The translations under genes and the position numbers were made by a program. Shown piece by piece: positions 18,939 to 27,879 of a stretch of DNA of 64,000 nt. Location: NCBI GenBank assembly GCA_049515135.1, contig JBEKUJ010000004.1, positions 176,081 to 240,080 on the forward strand, read 5' to 3'. Source of the DNA: Fen-1364 sp049515135 (lineage in GTDB: Bacteria; Spirochaetota; Spirochaetia; SZUA-6; Fen-1364). The first letter of the stretch is position 1; each line of letters begins with the position of its first letter. The notes under the pieces were generated by a model that saw only the letters and a list, made by a program, of their open reading frames with translations, searched no databases and was not told the origin of the DNA.

Positions 18939-19463
18939 CTTGCACCGGGATGCCGGACAGTCATCCGGGAGGAGCTTCCGGCAGATGCCGCGGGGGTGAG
19001 ACGGGTCAACGAGCTGGCTTTCGGGGGGCTCACGGAAGCGCGCATTGTCGACGAGCTTCGCGCCTCGTGTCCCGGGCTCATTTCCCTTGTGGCCGCAGAG
19101 CGGGAGACCATTGTCGGCCACATCCTCTTCAGCCCCGTGGTCATCGAGGCCCGGGGAGGAGACCTGCGCGGCATGGGACTGGGCCCCATGGCCGTGCTTC
19201 CTGACCATCAGCGGCAGGGCATCGGCTCTGCGCTGGTCCGCTTTGGCCTGGAAAAGCTGACGTCCCAGTCATGCCCGTTTGTCATCGTGCTGGGACATCC
19301 AGCCTACTATCCCCGGTTCGGTTTCGTGAAAGCCTCGGTGCACGGTGTCCAATGCCAGTGGGAAGGGGTCCCTGGTGAGGCGTTCATGGTTCTTGTCCTG
19401 GACCAGGAAGTGCTTTCCCGGCTTGGCGGCACTGCAAAGTACCGGCAGGAGTTCGAACACTGA
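18906..19463 (+). CDS. GNAT N-acetyltransferase (YhbS-like)
   Basis: 185 residues. The acetyl-CoA loop is LPDHQRQGIGSALVRFGLEKL (about 95-115) and the C-terminal part has VLGHPAYYPRFGF, typical of YhbS-like N-acetyltransferases. The family N-terminus would begin near CRTVIREELPADAAGV; the first 14 residues (MKVDTKFYRRALAP) are the C-terminal tail of the dead GNAT just upstream, now in frame. The true start may be internal, or the fused tail is used. Substrate unknown. Confidence 0.82.
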   Translation: MKVDTKFYRRALAPGCRTVIREELPADAAGVRRVNELAFGGLTEARIVDELRASCPGLISLVAAERETIVGHILFSPVVIEARGGDLRGMGLGPMAVLPDHQRQGIGSALVRFGLEKLTSQSCPFVIVLGHPAYYPRFGFVKASVHGVQCQWEGVPGEAFMVLVLDQEVLSRLGGTAKYRQEFEH

Positions 19464-19467
19464 CCTG

Positions 19468-20169
19468 CTAGAAAACAATCTCCATTCGCAGCCCCAACCT
19501 GTCCCGTGTCGGTTCGGAAGGGATTGCGACCGCTGCTCCATCCGCCACGCGTCGGGCTGTCCACAGGGCTGCAAAGGCATCCAGGAGATCATCCTTGCCC
19601 CAGCCTCCCCGCGGCAGGCTGGCCAGCGCGGCAGGATGGGCGGAGTGGAAATGCGATACGACAAGTCTTTGCCGTTCCGCCCTGCCCCGCTCCGTCTTCT
19701 TGGCGTGTGCCATGGCGACGCCGCGGTTCCAGGCACGGAAGCTCACCTCGGGATGCACCTCGTGGATTTTCCGACGCCATTCCGGGTACCCATCAAGAAA
19801 TGCGTCCACTTCCCTGATCTTCGGGATGATGTTCCACGTCTGGCGATTGATCTTTCGGCCGTCGATCCTTGAGCCGAGCCTGCATGCCTGCTCCCAGGTC
19901 GACGCCCTGAGCAACGGCCTCACGGGAACGGGGAAAACGCTGCTGGAGCGCGGCCTCCCCAGGAGCTTCCGCGCTTCCCGTTCGCAGAGCCGTGGTCCCG
20001 AATCCGTCAGACCGATCGGGATATCGATGGCGACGACCGCAGGGACCGGGGCAAGGCCGAGGATCTCTTCTATGGCAGGCAGGATGCCTGCCGTGCATTC
20101 TCCCGTGTCCGCGTCAAGTCCAACGTACAGCCACCCGGCCCGGCAGCCGTCAATTCCCAGCAGTCTCAC
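19468..20169 (-). CDS. DUF429 family protein
   Basis: 233 residues with an RNase H-like fold typical of DUF429: LLGIDGCRAGWLYV at the N-terminus, VAIDIPIGLTDSGPRLCE in the middle and GWGKDDLLDAFAALWTA near the C-terminus, giving the acidic residues of the putative active site. Members are predicted nucleases of unknown function. The start is GTG, 20 bases inside the end of the upstream decarboxylase gene, so the two are co-transcribed. Confidence 0.82.
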   Translation of the reverse strand: MRLLGIDGCRAGWLYVGLDADTGECTAGILPAIEEILGLAPVPAVVAIDIPIGLTDSGPRLCEREARKLLGRPRSSSVFPVPVRPLLRASTWEQACRLGSRIDGRKINRQTWNIIPKIREVDAFLDGYPEWRRKIHEVHPEVSFRAWNRGVAMAHAKKTERGRAERQRLVVSHFHSAHPAALASLPRGGWGKDDLLDAFAALWTARRVADGAAVAIPSEPTRDRLGLRMEIVF

Positions 20170-21529
20170 GAGCTTTCACGAACGCACGGACCGACCTCGC
20201 CACGTCTTCGGTTGTCGTCATGTAGGAGCAGACGCTGATCCTGATGGCCGGCTGCCCGTTCCACTGGGTCCCCCCGCACCAACACTCACCCGACTTCTGG
20301 ATCCCGTCCAGAGTGGCTGACGTAATCTCGGCGGACCCGCAGGAAGCAAGGACCTGGTTGAAGCACACCTCGTTGCAGATCGTGAATCCTTCCTTTCGGA
20401 GGCTTTCTGCGAACAGAGTCGCTGCATCGCACAACCCGTCCACCAGCTCAGCCACTCCCTTTTGGCCCAGGTTCTTCAGGGTGGCCCACAATTCTATTGA
20501 ATGGGCCCTGCGCGACATGTCGGGCGTGTACAGCATGCCGTCGCGTTTTTCGCTGAACACAATGTACGACCCGCTCATCCGCATGGCCCCCGCAAGGGCT
20601 TCCCGGTCACGGCAGAAAACAATGCCGTTGTCGTAAGGGGCGTTCAAGGTCTTGTGAGCATCCGCGGACCACGAATCGGCAAGCTCGATGCCCTGCGTGA
20701 GATGGCGGCGGCGCCGTGAGGCTGCGGCCCAGAGGCCGAACGCCCCATCGATATGGACCCAGCTGCCGGCTGATCGCGCCTTTGCGCATACCTCCGTGAA
20801 AGGATCAAACGCGCCAGTGCTCACGTTGCCTGCCTGCAGCACCAGCAGGGTCCGAGCATCGAGGCTCGGCAGGGATTGGGGCAAGAGCCGCCCCTGGGCG
20901 TCCACTGGGACAGTCTCCACCCGCTCGCGTCCCAGACCCAGCAGGGAGAGGGCCTTGTAGACGCTCGAATGGGCCTGGGCGCCCAGCACCACGCGAATCT
21001 CAGGAGCCCCGAACAGTCCGCGGGCGCCCAGATCCCAGCCTGCCCGGCGCAGAAGCTCGTCCCGTCCGGCCGCCAGCCCGCACAGCGTGGCGAGGGAGGT
21101 GCCGCTGACAAAGCCCGCGGCCGTCCCGACGGGAAGGCCAAGGAGGTCCACAAGCCAGCCCTCGCAGACGCCTTCCAGGACAGAGGCGACAGGGGAAATC
21201 ACGTAGAGCGCGGCGTTCTGGTCCCAGGCGTCAGAGAGCCACTTTGCGGCAAGGCCTGCCGGTGTGATCCCCCCATTCACGAACCCGAAATACCGTCCTC
21301 CGGTCTGGGCCACGGTAGCCTGTGATCCGACGGAGTGCAGCATGTCTAACACTTCCAGAGGATCCACAGGGTCCTCCTGCAGAGGTTCGTTGAAAGCCGA
21401 AAGCCGATCAACCACTTCCCGGGTTGGGTACACCCGGCGGCCGGTGGCTGTCCGCATGTAGTCCAGCGCGTGTTCCTTCGCTTTCTCGAAGAGCGGTCTG
21501 CTGGCCACGTCTTTTCGCAGTCTCTCCAC
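20150..21529 (-). CDS. PLP-dependent group II amino-acid decarboxylase
   Basis: 459 residues of the pyridoxal-phosphate fold type I decarboxylase family. Key parts: HSSVYKALSLLGLGRERV, WVHIDGAFGLWAAAS (PLP-binding Asp) and the lysine motif SWSADAHKTLNAPYDNG. The family includes glutamate, aromatic amino-acid and related decarboxylases; the substrate is not evident. GTG at 21529 is chosen, since GGAAGG lies 7 bases upstream and the protein then has the usual family length. The longer open frame crosses the divergent AraC-like gene. Confidence 0.8.
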   Translation of the reverse strand: MERLRKDVASRPLFEKAKEHALDYMRTATGRRVYPTREVVDRLSAFNEPLQEDPVDPLEVLDMLHSVGSQATVAQTGGRYFGFVNGGITPAGLAAKWLSDAWDQNAALYVISPVASVLEGVCEGWLVDLLGLPVGTAAGFVSGTSLATLCGLAAGRDELLRRAGWDLGARGLFGAPEIRVVLGAQAHSSVYKALSLLGLGRERVETVPVDAQGRLLPQSLPSLDARTLLVLQAGNVSTGAFDPFTEVCAKARSAGSWVHIDGAFGLWAAASRRRRHLTQGIELADSWSADAHKTLNAPYDNGIVFCRDREALAGAMRMSGSYIVFSEKRDGMLYTPDMSRRAHSIELWATLKNLGQKGVAELVDGLCDAATLFAESLRKEGFTICNEVCFNQVLASCGSAEITSATLDGIQKSGECWCGGTQWNGQPAIRISVCSYMTTTEDVARSVRAFVKARETAGN

Positions 21530-21623
21530 CTTGTCCCTTCCTTTCGCAAGGCATTTGTACCCCAAAGCCGCGGCGAGCGCCAGGACAATTGCCAGCCGGG
21601 CAGTCACGGGGGTATCTTGTGTG

Positions 21624-21998
21624 ATGAAAGGCGCATTCGTGGCAGAACACGTTGGCCAGGATATTGCCGGCCGGGCCCTTGAGCGCGTCCTTGCCCTCAT
21701 CGACGTCCGGTACAACCACAGACTGGACATCGACGCCCTTTGCAGCGAGGCGCATTTCTCCCGCTTCCACTTCATCCGGACTTTCCGAACCAGGCTTTTC
21801 GAGACTCCGCATCAATACATCGTTCGCAAACGGATCGACAAGGCACGGGAGCTCCTGGCAACAAGTGACATGTCAGTCACTGAGATTTGCTTCGAAGATG
21901 GACCATGTTCGGCCTGGGAGAGTACTAAGGTCAGCAATTTTCGAGAAGCTCTGGAGCCGCGTCCCCTGTATACTCCGGCCATGGGGAGGAAGACATGA
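21624..21998 (+). pseudogene. Truncated AraC-family regulator
   Basis: The first helix-turn-helix of an AraC/XylS domain is intact (LDIDALCSEAHFSRFHFIRTFRTRLFETPHQYIVRKRIDKA). The second HTH breaks off after MSVTEICFE, where GFxSxxxFxxxF and the rest should follow. The frame instead continues into a short tail (SNFREALEPRPLYTPAMGRKT) like the C-terminal ends of some AraC proteins, so about 50-60 residues appear to be deleted. The ATGA overlap with the following VOC gene remains. DNA binding is unlikely. Confidence 0.7.
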
Positions 21999-22411
21999 CT
22001 GCAACGATTTCTCACATCAATCTGTTCGTCCGTGATCAGAAGACAGCATACGATGTCTACGTCAATAAGCTGGGGTTCAAGGTTGCCACCGACATCACCA
22101 TGGACAACGGCATGCGCTGGCTGACCGTCACGCCCCCCGGCCACCCCGACATCGAGGTCCTCCTGGCTGAACCGTATGCTCCGATGGTGAAGGCCGACAT
22201 TGCAAACCACATCAAGGCAGTCCTCGAGGCAGATGCAATGCCTGGCGGGGTCTGGAAGACGGACAACTGCGAGAAAGCCTACGAGGAAATGAAGCGGAAG
22301 GGGATCGAGTTCCTCAAGAAGCCGACAAAGGAGTTCTACGGCATCGAAGCCCTGTTCCGCGACGGGTGCGGGAACTGGTTCTCCCTCACCGAGCGCCCGC
22401 CGAAAAGCTGA
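21995..22411 (+). CDS. VOC (glyoxalase/bleomycin resistance) family protein
   Basis: 138 residues with the paired beta-alpha-beta-beta-beta modules of the vicinal-oxygen-chelate fold: ISHINLFVRDQKTAYDVYVNKLGFKVATD (metal-binding His near residue 6) and EALFRDGCGNWFSLTE at the C-terminus. Activity cannot be deduced. The start overlaps the stop of the AraC-like gene (ATGA); a regulator-VOC pair was presumably its original context. Confidence 0.85.
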   Translation: MTATISHINLFVRDQKTAYDVYVNKLGFKVATDITMDNGMRWLTVTPPGHPDIEVLLAEPYAPMVKADIANHIKAVLEADAMPGGVWKTDNCEKAYEEMKRKGIEFLKKPTKEFYGIEALFRDGCGNWFSLTERPPKS

Positions 22412-22414
22412 GCC

Positions 22415-23563
22415 TCAGAAGCTCACCTGAACCTCTATCCCGTACTGGAAATCCGGGCCCGGCCACGGAGCGCCGCTTCTGATGTCGCCGCTGAAGTATC
22501 GACCATAGACGATCAGGTTCGCATTCTGCACGACGTTGCACGTGAACTGCAGCGTGGGGAGCACGACTGAGGCGGGAATGTCCCAGATGATACTGCCGGA
22601 AAGAGCAATCAGATCGGTAAGCTGCCATCTGGTCATGAAATACAGATAATGCTGGTTCAGGAAGACTGCCGGCGCATTGGCAAGGTCAACCGGCCCCAGG
22701 CTGCCAGGTGAGGCAGGGTTGCCGTTGTAATAATATTCCAACGTGAAGAAGTATGTCTTCTCCACGGAGTAGTCCGCCCCGACCATCCCCTCGAAATACG
22801 TGGACCACGGGGAAGAGATGAAGTGCTCCACTGCCTCCCCGTAGACTCCAAGCTCGATGTCCCCCTTGAAGTACGCGCCTGCAAGCATTTCGTTGCGCGC
22901 GCCCCGGTACAGCCCGACACCGGCAAGATCGAAGTCGTGGACGTCGGTATAGAGCTTGAGCGCCGAGCTCACCGTGGAGAAGCTGGTCGTTATCGTGCTG
23001 ACTGCCTCCAGGCCTGAGACGTCGTTGAATTGGGCATCCACCCTGACCACATCGCTCCCCGTGCGCACGTAGTTGAGGTCGGAAAGCAGCGGGACACTGA
23101 ACGCGTCGATGGGCGAAAAGAGGGTCCCCACGCCGAAGTTGATGATCTGGCGGCCCAGGGAGATGTCGGCAATCGATGTGAACACGGCAAGGTAGAGCTT
23201 GCGGAGCTCCACCGTCACAGCCGCGGACCCGTCCGGCGCTGAGGCCGCAAAAAGACCTGAGGCGGAAGCCTGGCTGACAGCAAGAGGCGCGTAGGCGCCG
23301 GTCCAGACGGTGAGGATTCCCGTCCCTTCGACCTTGGCGAACTGCCTGTTGCGGTTCACCATGTTGAGGGTCAGCTGGGAGAAGCCCCCGGGGGATATCC
23401 CTGCGGGGCTTTCGAACGATGTCTGGAGAGCGGATGCATCTCCTAGCAAGGACCCGCTCAGATCCAGCCCGCCAGACTCCTGCGCGGTCGCCGCGGTTGC
23501 GCTGGCGGCCAGGAGCGCGAAGACCATGGCGGCTGCCCAAGGCGCTCGGGAGAGGGTTCTCAT
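22415..23563 (-). CDS. Outer-membrane beta-barrel protein of the export operon
   Basis: 382 residues with an N-terminal signal peptide (WAAAMVFALLAASATAATAQ), then many amphipathic strands rich in aromatic residues and G/N turns, ending in FQYGIEVQVSF with a terminal Phe as in outer-membrane barrels. No named family is recognised. It overlaps the stop of the LolA-like gene (ATGA) and is the distal gene of an operon with ABC permeases, so a final outer-membrane step of transport is plausible. Confidence 0.7.
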   Translation of the reverse strand: MRTLSRAPWAAAMVFALLAASATAATAQESGGLDLSGSLLGDASALQTSFESPAGISPGGFSQLTLNMVNRNRQFAKVEGTGILTVWTGAYAPLAVSQASASGLFAASAPDGSAAVTVELRKLYLAVFTSIADISLGRQIINFGVGTLFSPIDAFSVPLLSDLNYVRTGSDVVRVDAQFNDVSGLEAVSTITTSFSTVSSALKLYTDVHDFDLAGVGLYRGARNEMLAGAYFKGDIELGVYGEAVEHFISSPWSTYFEGMVGADYSVEKTYFFTLEYYYNGNPASPGSLGPVDLANAPAVFLNQHYLYFMTRWQLTDLIALSGSIIWDIPASVVLPTLQFTCNVVQNANLIVYGRYFSGDIRSGAPWPGPDFQYGIEVQVSF

Positions 23564-24315
23564 CTGGACAGGTTCCGCAAACTGAACGCCGACTCGTTTA
23601 CCGGGACGTCGAATCGCACATCCGCCATGATGAACTCTGTCCGCGAGCCCTGCTTGAGCTGGTCCGAAATATCCTCCTTGACCGGAAACCAGCGGTCCCC
23701 GACTTTCTGCACCTCCAGGACCCGGCTCACCTTGAGGAGCTTCCCGCTTTTCGCATACATATCCTGGCGCAGCGCCACGAACCGCTCCTCATCCACCCAC
23801 ATTTTGCGGGTCTCGTACTGGACATCCTTGACCGTGGCGGTCAGTGTCAGGACGTAGCACTGCCTGCCGTCCACCGCCTCCTCTCCCGATACGGTCACGG
23901 CGTACTTCTTGAACAGGTCGTCGCTTTCCAGGGCATCCTGATAGGAGACGTCGCTCCCCATCATCCCTTCCTTCAGCATGTGGCCGGAGATCTTCACCGT
24001 GTCCTGCTCCGAGGGGAAATAGATCCACAGGTTCTTGTCGATCTTGAGGAACTTCGTTCCCTTGTCCTCGGGGTTGGTGAACTCGGCAAGCGCCTTGCTG
24101 GTCCCCATGGCCGTCGCCTTCATCTCCTTGGTCCGCACGCTGCCCCCCGAATAGATTGCCAGGGTCCCGTCGTACTCGATTGACCGGTAGGAGGTGTTCG
24201 CGTCCATGCGCTTGAGGATCTCGTCTCCAGACAGGCTGGGCGCCTCGGAATAGCTCACGCTTCCAACCGCCAGCAGCGCAGCGGCCAGAAGCGCTTTCGT
24301 TGTTCTTGTGTTCAT
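23560..24315 (-). CDS. Outer-membrane lipoprotein-sorting (LolA-like) protein
   Basis: 251 residues: signal peptide MNTRTTKALLAAALLAVGSVSYS, then a LolA-like beta sandwich (EYDGTLAIYSGGSVRTKEM, KISGHMLKEGMMGSDVSY, YVLTLTATVKDVQYETRKMWVDEERFVALRQDMY). Proteins of this group carry lipids or lipoproteins across the periplasm. Its neighbours are two FtsX-type permeases and a LolD-type ATPase, so a periplasmic carrier working with an ABC extractor is inferred. Starts 8 bases before the permease stop side. Confidence 0.8.
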   Translation of the reverse strand: MNTRTTKALLAAALLAVGSVSYSEAPSLSGDEILKRMDANTSYRSIEYDGTLAIYSGGSVRTKEMKATAMGTSKALAEFTNPEDKGTKFLKIDKNLWIYFPSEQDTVKISGHMLKEGMMGSDVSYQDALESDDLFKKYAVTVSGEEAVDGRQCYVLTLTATVKDVQYETRKMWVDEERFVALRQDMYAKSGKLLKVSRVLEVQKVGDRWFPVKEDISDQLKQGSRTEFIMADVRFDVPVNESAFSLRNLSR

Positions 24316-24323
24316 GATCTCTC

Positions 24324-25562
24324 CTAGACGCTCTTGATGGCGTCAACCGCGTTCATGCGGGCAGCGCGCAGGGAGGGGATGATCGAGACCAGGCCCGATA
24401 TCACGCATCCCAGGACCACGATTCCGAGTGCAACAGGCACATCGACGGTCCAGTAGAGGACGTTGTCGACGGGGAACTCCAGGGAGCTGAAGTAGCTGCT
24501 GAAGTCGACGCCCTTGAAATGAAGGAAAACGTTGAGAAGGAATCCCAGGCCGCCGCCAATGAAGCTGCCCCAGATGCCCAGAAACACGCCTTCCCAGAGG
24601 AAGAGGACAAGCACCTCGCCGTTGGCGAACCCCATGGATTTCAGGATCCCGATCTCCTTCCTGCGCTCCAGCACCACCATGGTCATGATGTTCGTGATGA
24701 TGAAGGCCCCGAGGAACAGCACGATCACGAACAGGACGTTGAAAATCTTTTCCTCAATCTGCATGAGGCGCCCGAAGTCCCCGATTGCTGTCCAGGGAGT
24801 CACTGACAGGCGGGGGTCCCCCAGGAGATCGCTGATCCGCATGGCCTCTCTGGCTGCGTCGTGATAGTCGTCCAGCATGATGATGATGGACTGCGTGCCG
24901 CCGTCGGTGCGGAGGAAGGTCTTCGCGTCGCCGATGGGGATCTGGAAGATCTTCCCGTCCAGCGTGCTCACCCCGGTCCGAAAGACCCCCACGATTCGGA
25001 ACTTCTTCAGCTGCAGGGATCCGTCGCTCGCCTGGCTCACCACCTTGAGAGAGTCTCCGACGGCGAGCTTCAGGTCGTCCACGAGGCCCGCGCCGATGAT
25101 GGTCTGCGCCGGGCCGTCGATGTAGTGCCCGCCGGGGAGTATTGAGCGCTGCAGGTACAGCAGGTTCTTTTCCGTCTGGGGATCCCCCGCAAGCGCCACG
25201 GCGGTCTTGTTGTAGCCCTTGTTCTCCAGCAGCACGCCGAAGCTGATGCGTTCCGTCATGAGCCTGATCCTGTCCGCGATGGCAGGCGACGTTCTGATCC
25301 TGGTCTCGATCTGCTCGGGATGGGGAATCATGGCATCAACGGGCAGCAGCTCGGCGCGCTCCGAGAAGTCCTGTGTGGTGATCCTGATGTGACCGGTGTC
25401 GTTCTTGGTGAAGTTCTTCACGAATGACTCCTGGAAAGCGCCCAGGAGTCCCTGCAGGAACAGGCACAGGAAGGCTGCCATGGCAACAGAGATCATGGCG
25501 AGTACGGATCTGCGCCTGTTGCGCCAGAGGTTTCGCATGGCCATTCTGATGAGGTAACCCAT
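24324..25562 (-). CDS. ABC transporter permease, FtsX/LolC-MacB type
   Basis: 412 residues with one N-terminal TM (NRRRSVLAMISVAMAAFLCLFLQGLL), a large periplasmic domain (about 45-260) and three C-terminal TMs separated by the cytoplasmic motif LERRKEIGILKSMGFANGEV, as in LolC/LolE and MacB permeases. The start at MGYLIRMAM is supported by GGGGGAAGGAC directly upstream; the long N-terminal extension lies in the previous gene. Together with the second permease and the ATPase it should form an extractor that lifts substrate from the inner membrane. Confidence 0.88.
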   Translation of the reverse strand: MGYLIRMAMRNLWRNRRRSVLAMISVAMAAFLCLFLQGLLGAFQESFVKNFTKNDTGHIRITTQDFSERAELLPVDAMIPHPEQIETRIRTSPAIADRIRLMTERISFGVLLENKGYNKTAVALAGDPQTEKNLLYLQRSILPGGHYIDGPAQTIIGAGLVDDLKLAVGDSLKVVSQASDGSLQLKKFRIVGVFRTGVSTLDGKIFQIPIGDAKTFLRTDGGTQSIIIMLDDYHDAAREAMRISDLLGDPRLSVTPWTAIGDFGRLMQIEEKIFNVLFVIVLFLGAFIITNIMTMVVLERRKEIGILKSMGFANGEVLVLFLWEGVFLGIWGSFIGGGLGFLLNVFLHFKGVDFSSYFSSLEFPVDNVLYWTVDVPVALGIVVLGCVISGLVSIIPSLRAARMNAVDAIKSV

Positions 25563-25573
25563 GTCCTTCCCCC

Positions 25574-26827
25574 TTACACGAAGCGCAGCGCCGAGGTGGC
25601 GGTCATCCTGGCTGCCGATCTGGCAGGGATGTAGGCGGCCACCATCGCGACGACCATCCCGAAGACGACGGCAAAAAGGATGGACCCGGGATTCCATTCA
25701 CCGCGCAGCGTTCCCCAGAAGACGAAGCCGGCCCCGACATCGCCAAACTTCGACAGAGGGAAGCCGACGTAGATCGAATAGCAGTTGATCAGGGTGCCCA
25801 TGGCGGCGCCAAGAAGGCTTCCCAGACAGCCGACAAAGAACCCCTCCAGGATGAACATCCACACCACCTCCCTGCCGCGGAATCCCAGCGCCTTGAGGAC
25901 GCCCACCTCGCGGATGCGCTCGTAGACGCTCATGAGCACGGTATTGACGATGCCCACCGCCGCGATCAGGAGCAGGAACAGCATCATGACGTATCCCCAG
26001 ATGCGCTTCTGCCTCAGGACAGTGAGGATCCCCTTGTTGAGGTCCTGGAAGGAGTAGGGAGCAAGGGAGGGGAAAGCAGCCTTGACGGCCGCGGCAACAG
26101 AAGCCGAATCCGCCAGGATGTCGGAGAGATTGACCCGTTGCCTCAAGCGGACATCCGTCTCGGTCACCAGGCCCCCCAGGTCCAGGAAATCGTTTGCCGC
26201 GTCGAACGTTATGAACACGCTGTTCTTGTTCAGCGTCGGGTCGCTTGTGGAAAGGAGCCCCACGATGGTGAAGTCATCCGCGTTCTGCGCCTCGTACTTC
26301 GTGGTTGCCGCGAGCACGACGGTGTCTCCGATCTTGAGGCCCAGCTTGTCCGCCAGCTCCTTTCCCAGAATGATCTGCCTGTCCGAGCCGGCCTGAGGCG
26401 TGAAGTACCGGCCGATCAGGGCCTTCCTGAGGGAGAAAACCTGCTCGTCGGAGGCCGGATCCACCACGTTCCCGATCGCGTAGATTGCGTCCCGGTTGTT
26501 CCCGGCCTGCGCAAGGAACTGCGTCCGCGGCGTCACGGCAACGACCCTTGTATCCTTCTTCAGCCAGGCGCTCAGCGCGGCCGTGTCCGCCATCCCCTTG
26601 TCCAGCGGGTAGGATTCCCTGTCCGCGTCATACGCGGATGAGAAGATCTTGAGCGAAGAGTCGCGGAAGTTGATCACGTCGTCGATCGAAAGGTGGTCCA
26701 GGCCGTTGTACAGGGAGTCCAGGAAAATGAAAAACCCTATGCCCACCATCATCGTAATGGCCGTTATCAGGGCGCGCCGCTTGTGGCGCAGCACATTGCG
26801 AAGGGCAATGCGGATGATGGTGCTCAT
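25574..26827 (-). CDS. ABC transporter permease, FtsX/LolC-MacB type (second)
   Basis: 417 residues with the same architecture as its neighbour: N-terminal TM (RALITAITMMVGIGFFIFLDSLY), periplasmic domain to about 270, three C-terminal TMs and the motif SVYERIREVGVLKALGFRGREVVWMF. It overlaps the ATPase stop by ATGA. Two different permeases in one operon suggest a heterodimer, as in LolC/LolE. Confidence 0.88.
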   Translation of the reverse strand: MSTIIRIALRNVLRHKRRALITAITMMVGIGFFIFLDSLYNGLDHLSIDDVINFRDSSLKIFSSAYDADRESYPLDKGMADTAALSAWLKKDTRVVAVTPRTQFLAQAGNNRDAIYAIGNVVDPASDEQVFSLRKALIGRYFTPQAGSDRQIILGKELADKLGLKIGDTVVLAATTKYEAQNADDFTIVGLLSTSDPTLNKNSVFITFDAANDFLDLGGLVTETDVRLRQRVNLSDILADSASVAAAVKAAFPSLAPYSFQDLNKGILTVLRQKRIWGYVMMLFLLLIAAVGIVNTVLMSVYERIREVGVLKALGFRGREVVWMFILEGFFVGCLGSLLGAAMGTLINCYSIYVGFPLSKFGDVGAGFVFWGTLRGEWNPGSILFAVVFGMVVAMVAAYIPARSAARMTATSALRFV

Positions 26828-27525
26828 GCGGCCTCCCCCCGGTCCTCGCTGACAAGGCCGTCGTGCAGGACGATGACACGGCGCGCGTGCCTCTGGACCA
26901 TGGCGTCGTGGGTGGAAAAGATGAACGTGGTCTGGCGCTCACGGTTCATGATCTCCATGAGGGACATGATATCCTCCGCCGTGCGCGAATCCAGGTTGGC
27001 CGTCGGCTCATCGGCAAGCACGACAATGGGGTTTTTCACAAGGGCCCGTGCAATCGCAACCCTCTGCTCCTGGCCGCCGGAGAGCTCCCGGGGATAGCGG
27101 TCCGCCATGTCGCCCAGGCCGACGGCGGCCACGATGTCCCGTGTCCTGGCCCTCATCTCGCCGTGGGAGAACCTGCGCTCGATGACCATGGGAAGCTCCA
27201 CGTTCTCCTGCACGGTCAGCACGGGGATCAGGTTGTAGGACTGGAAGATGAAGGAGATGTTCTCCTTTCGATAGATCGAAAGCTGCTTCTCCGTCATTCT
27301 CCCCAGCTCCTGGCCGTCGTAGAGCACGCTGCCGCTGGTGGGCAGGTCAAGGCACCCGACGATGTTCAGGAGCGTTGTCTTGCCGCTCCCCGATGGGCCT
27401 ACGATGGCAAGGAACTCTCCCTTCTGGATGGCAAGGTCGATGCCGCGCAAAGCTTCGACGCTTCGTTGGGCTTTGGTGTACGTCTTGCGCACCCTTTCCA
27501 GCCTCAGAATCGTCTCCATGGTCAT
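26824..27525 (-). CDS. ABC transporter ATP-binding protein (LolD/MacB type)
   Basis: 233 residues. Walker A GPSGSGKTT (about 43-51), Q-loop region, signature LSGGQEQRVAIARAL and Walker B VVLADEPTANLDS are all intact. Belongs to the LolD/FtsE/MacB group which powers extraction from the membrane rather than solute uptake. It is encoded directly upstream of both permeases and 6 bases after the regulator gene. Confidence 0.92.
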   Translation of the reverse strand: MTMETILRLERVRKTYTKAQRSVEALRGIDLAIQKGEFLAIVGPSGSGKTTLLNIVGCLDLPTSGSVLYDGQELGRMTEKQLSIYRKENISFIFQSYNLIPVLTVQENVELPMVIERRFSHGEMRARTRDIVAAVGLGDMADRYPRELSGGQEQRVAIARALVKNPIVVLADEPTANLDSRTAEDIMSLMEIMNRERQTTFIFSTHDAMVQRHARRVIVLHDGLVSEDRGEAA

Positions 27526-27531
27526 GTCCTT

Positions 27532-27879
27532 TCAGCTCTCTTTCCCTGTCTTTGCGCGAGGCTTGAGCTTGCGCATCAGCTGCTCCATCTCTCTCAGGTA
27601 TCCGTTGAGCGCCCGGGCCCCTTTTGCCGTGAGGCTGACGCTCGTGTTAGGCCTGTTCTCCACGAAGCTCTTGGCGATCTTCACGTACCCGGCCCCCTCC
27701 AGGGTCCGAAGCTGGATGGAGAGGTTGCCGGCAGTCAGCCCCAGCTTTTCCCGCAGCTCCGGAAAGCTCACGGCCGCGGTGGTGCTGGAGGACAGGTACG
27801 CAAGGATGATGAGCCGGGCCCGCTCGTGGATCACCTTGTCCAGTCGCGGGCTTTGACGAGAGCCCTCCTCGTCACTCAT
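27532..27879 (-). CDS. Winged-helix transcriptional regulator
   Basis: 115 residues. A winged helix DNA-binding domain (ARLIILAYLSSSTTAAVSFPELREKLGLTAGNLSIQLRTLEGAGYVKI, wing with SVSLTAKGARALNGY) of the MarR/HTH_34 type without an extra ligand domain. The gene overlaps the stop of the membrane protein gene by 8 bases. The triple CATAAAC/GTTTATG array at the operon promoter is its likely operator, giving autoregulation; this link is inference. Confidence 0.85.
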   Translation of the reverse strand: MSDEEGSRQSPRLDKVIHERARLIILAYLSSSTTAAVSFPELREKLGLTAGNLSIQLRTLEGAGYVKIAKSFVENRPNTSVSLTAKGARALNGYLREMEQLMRKLKPRAKTGKES

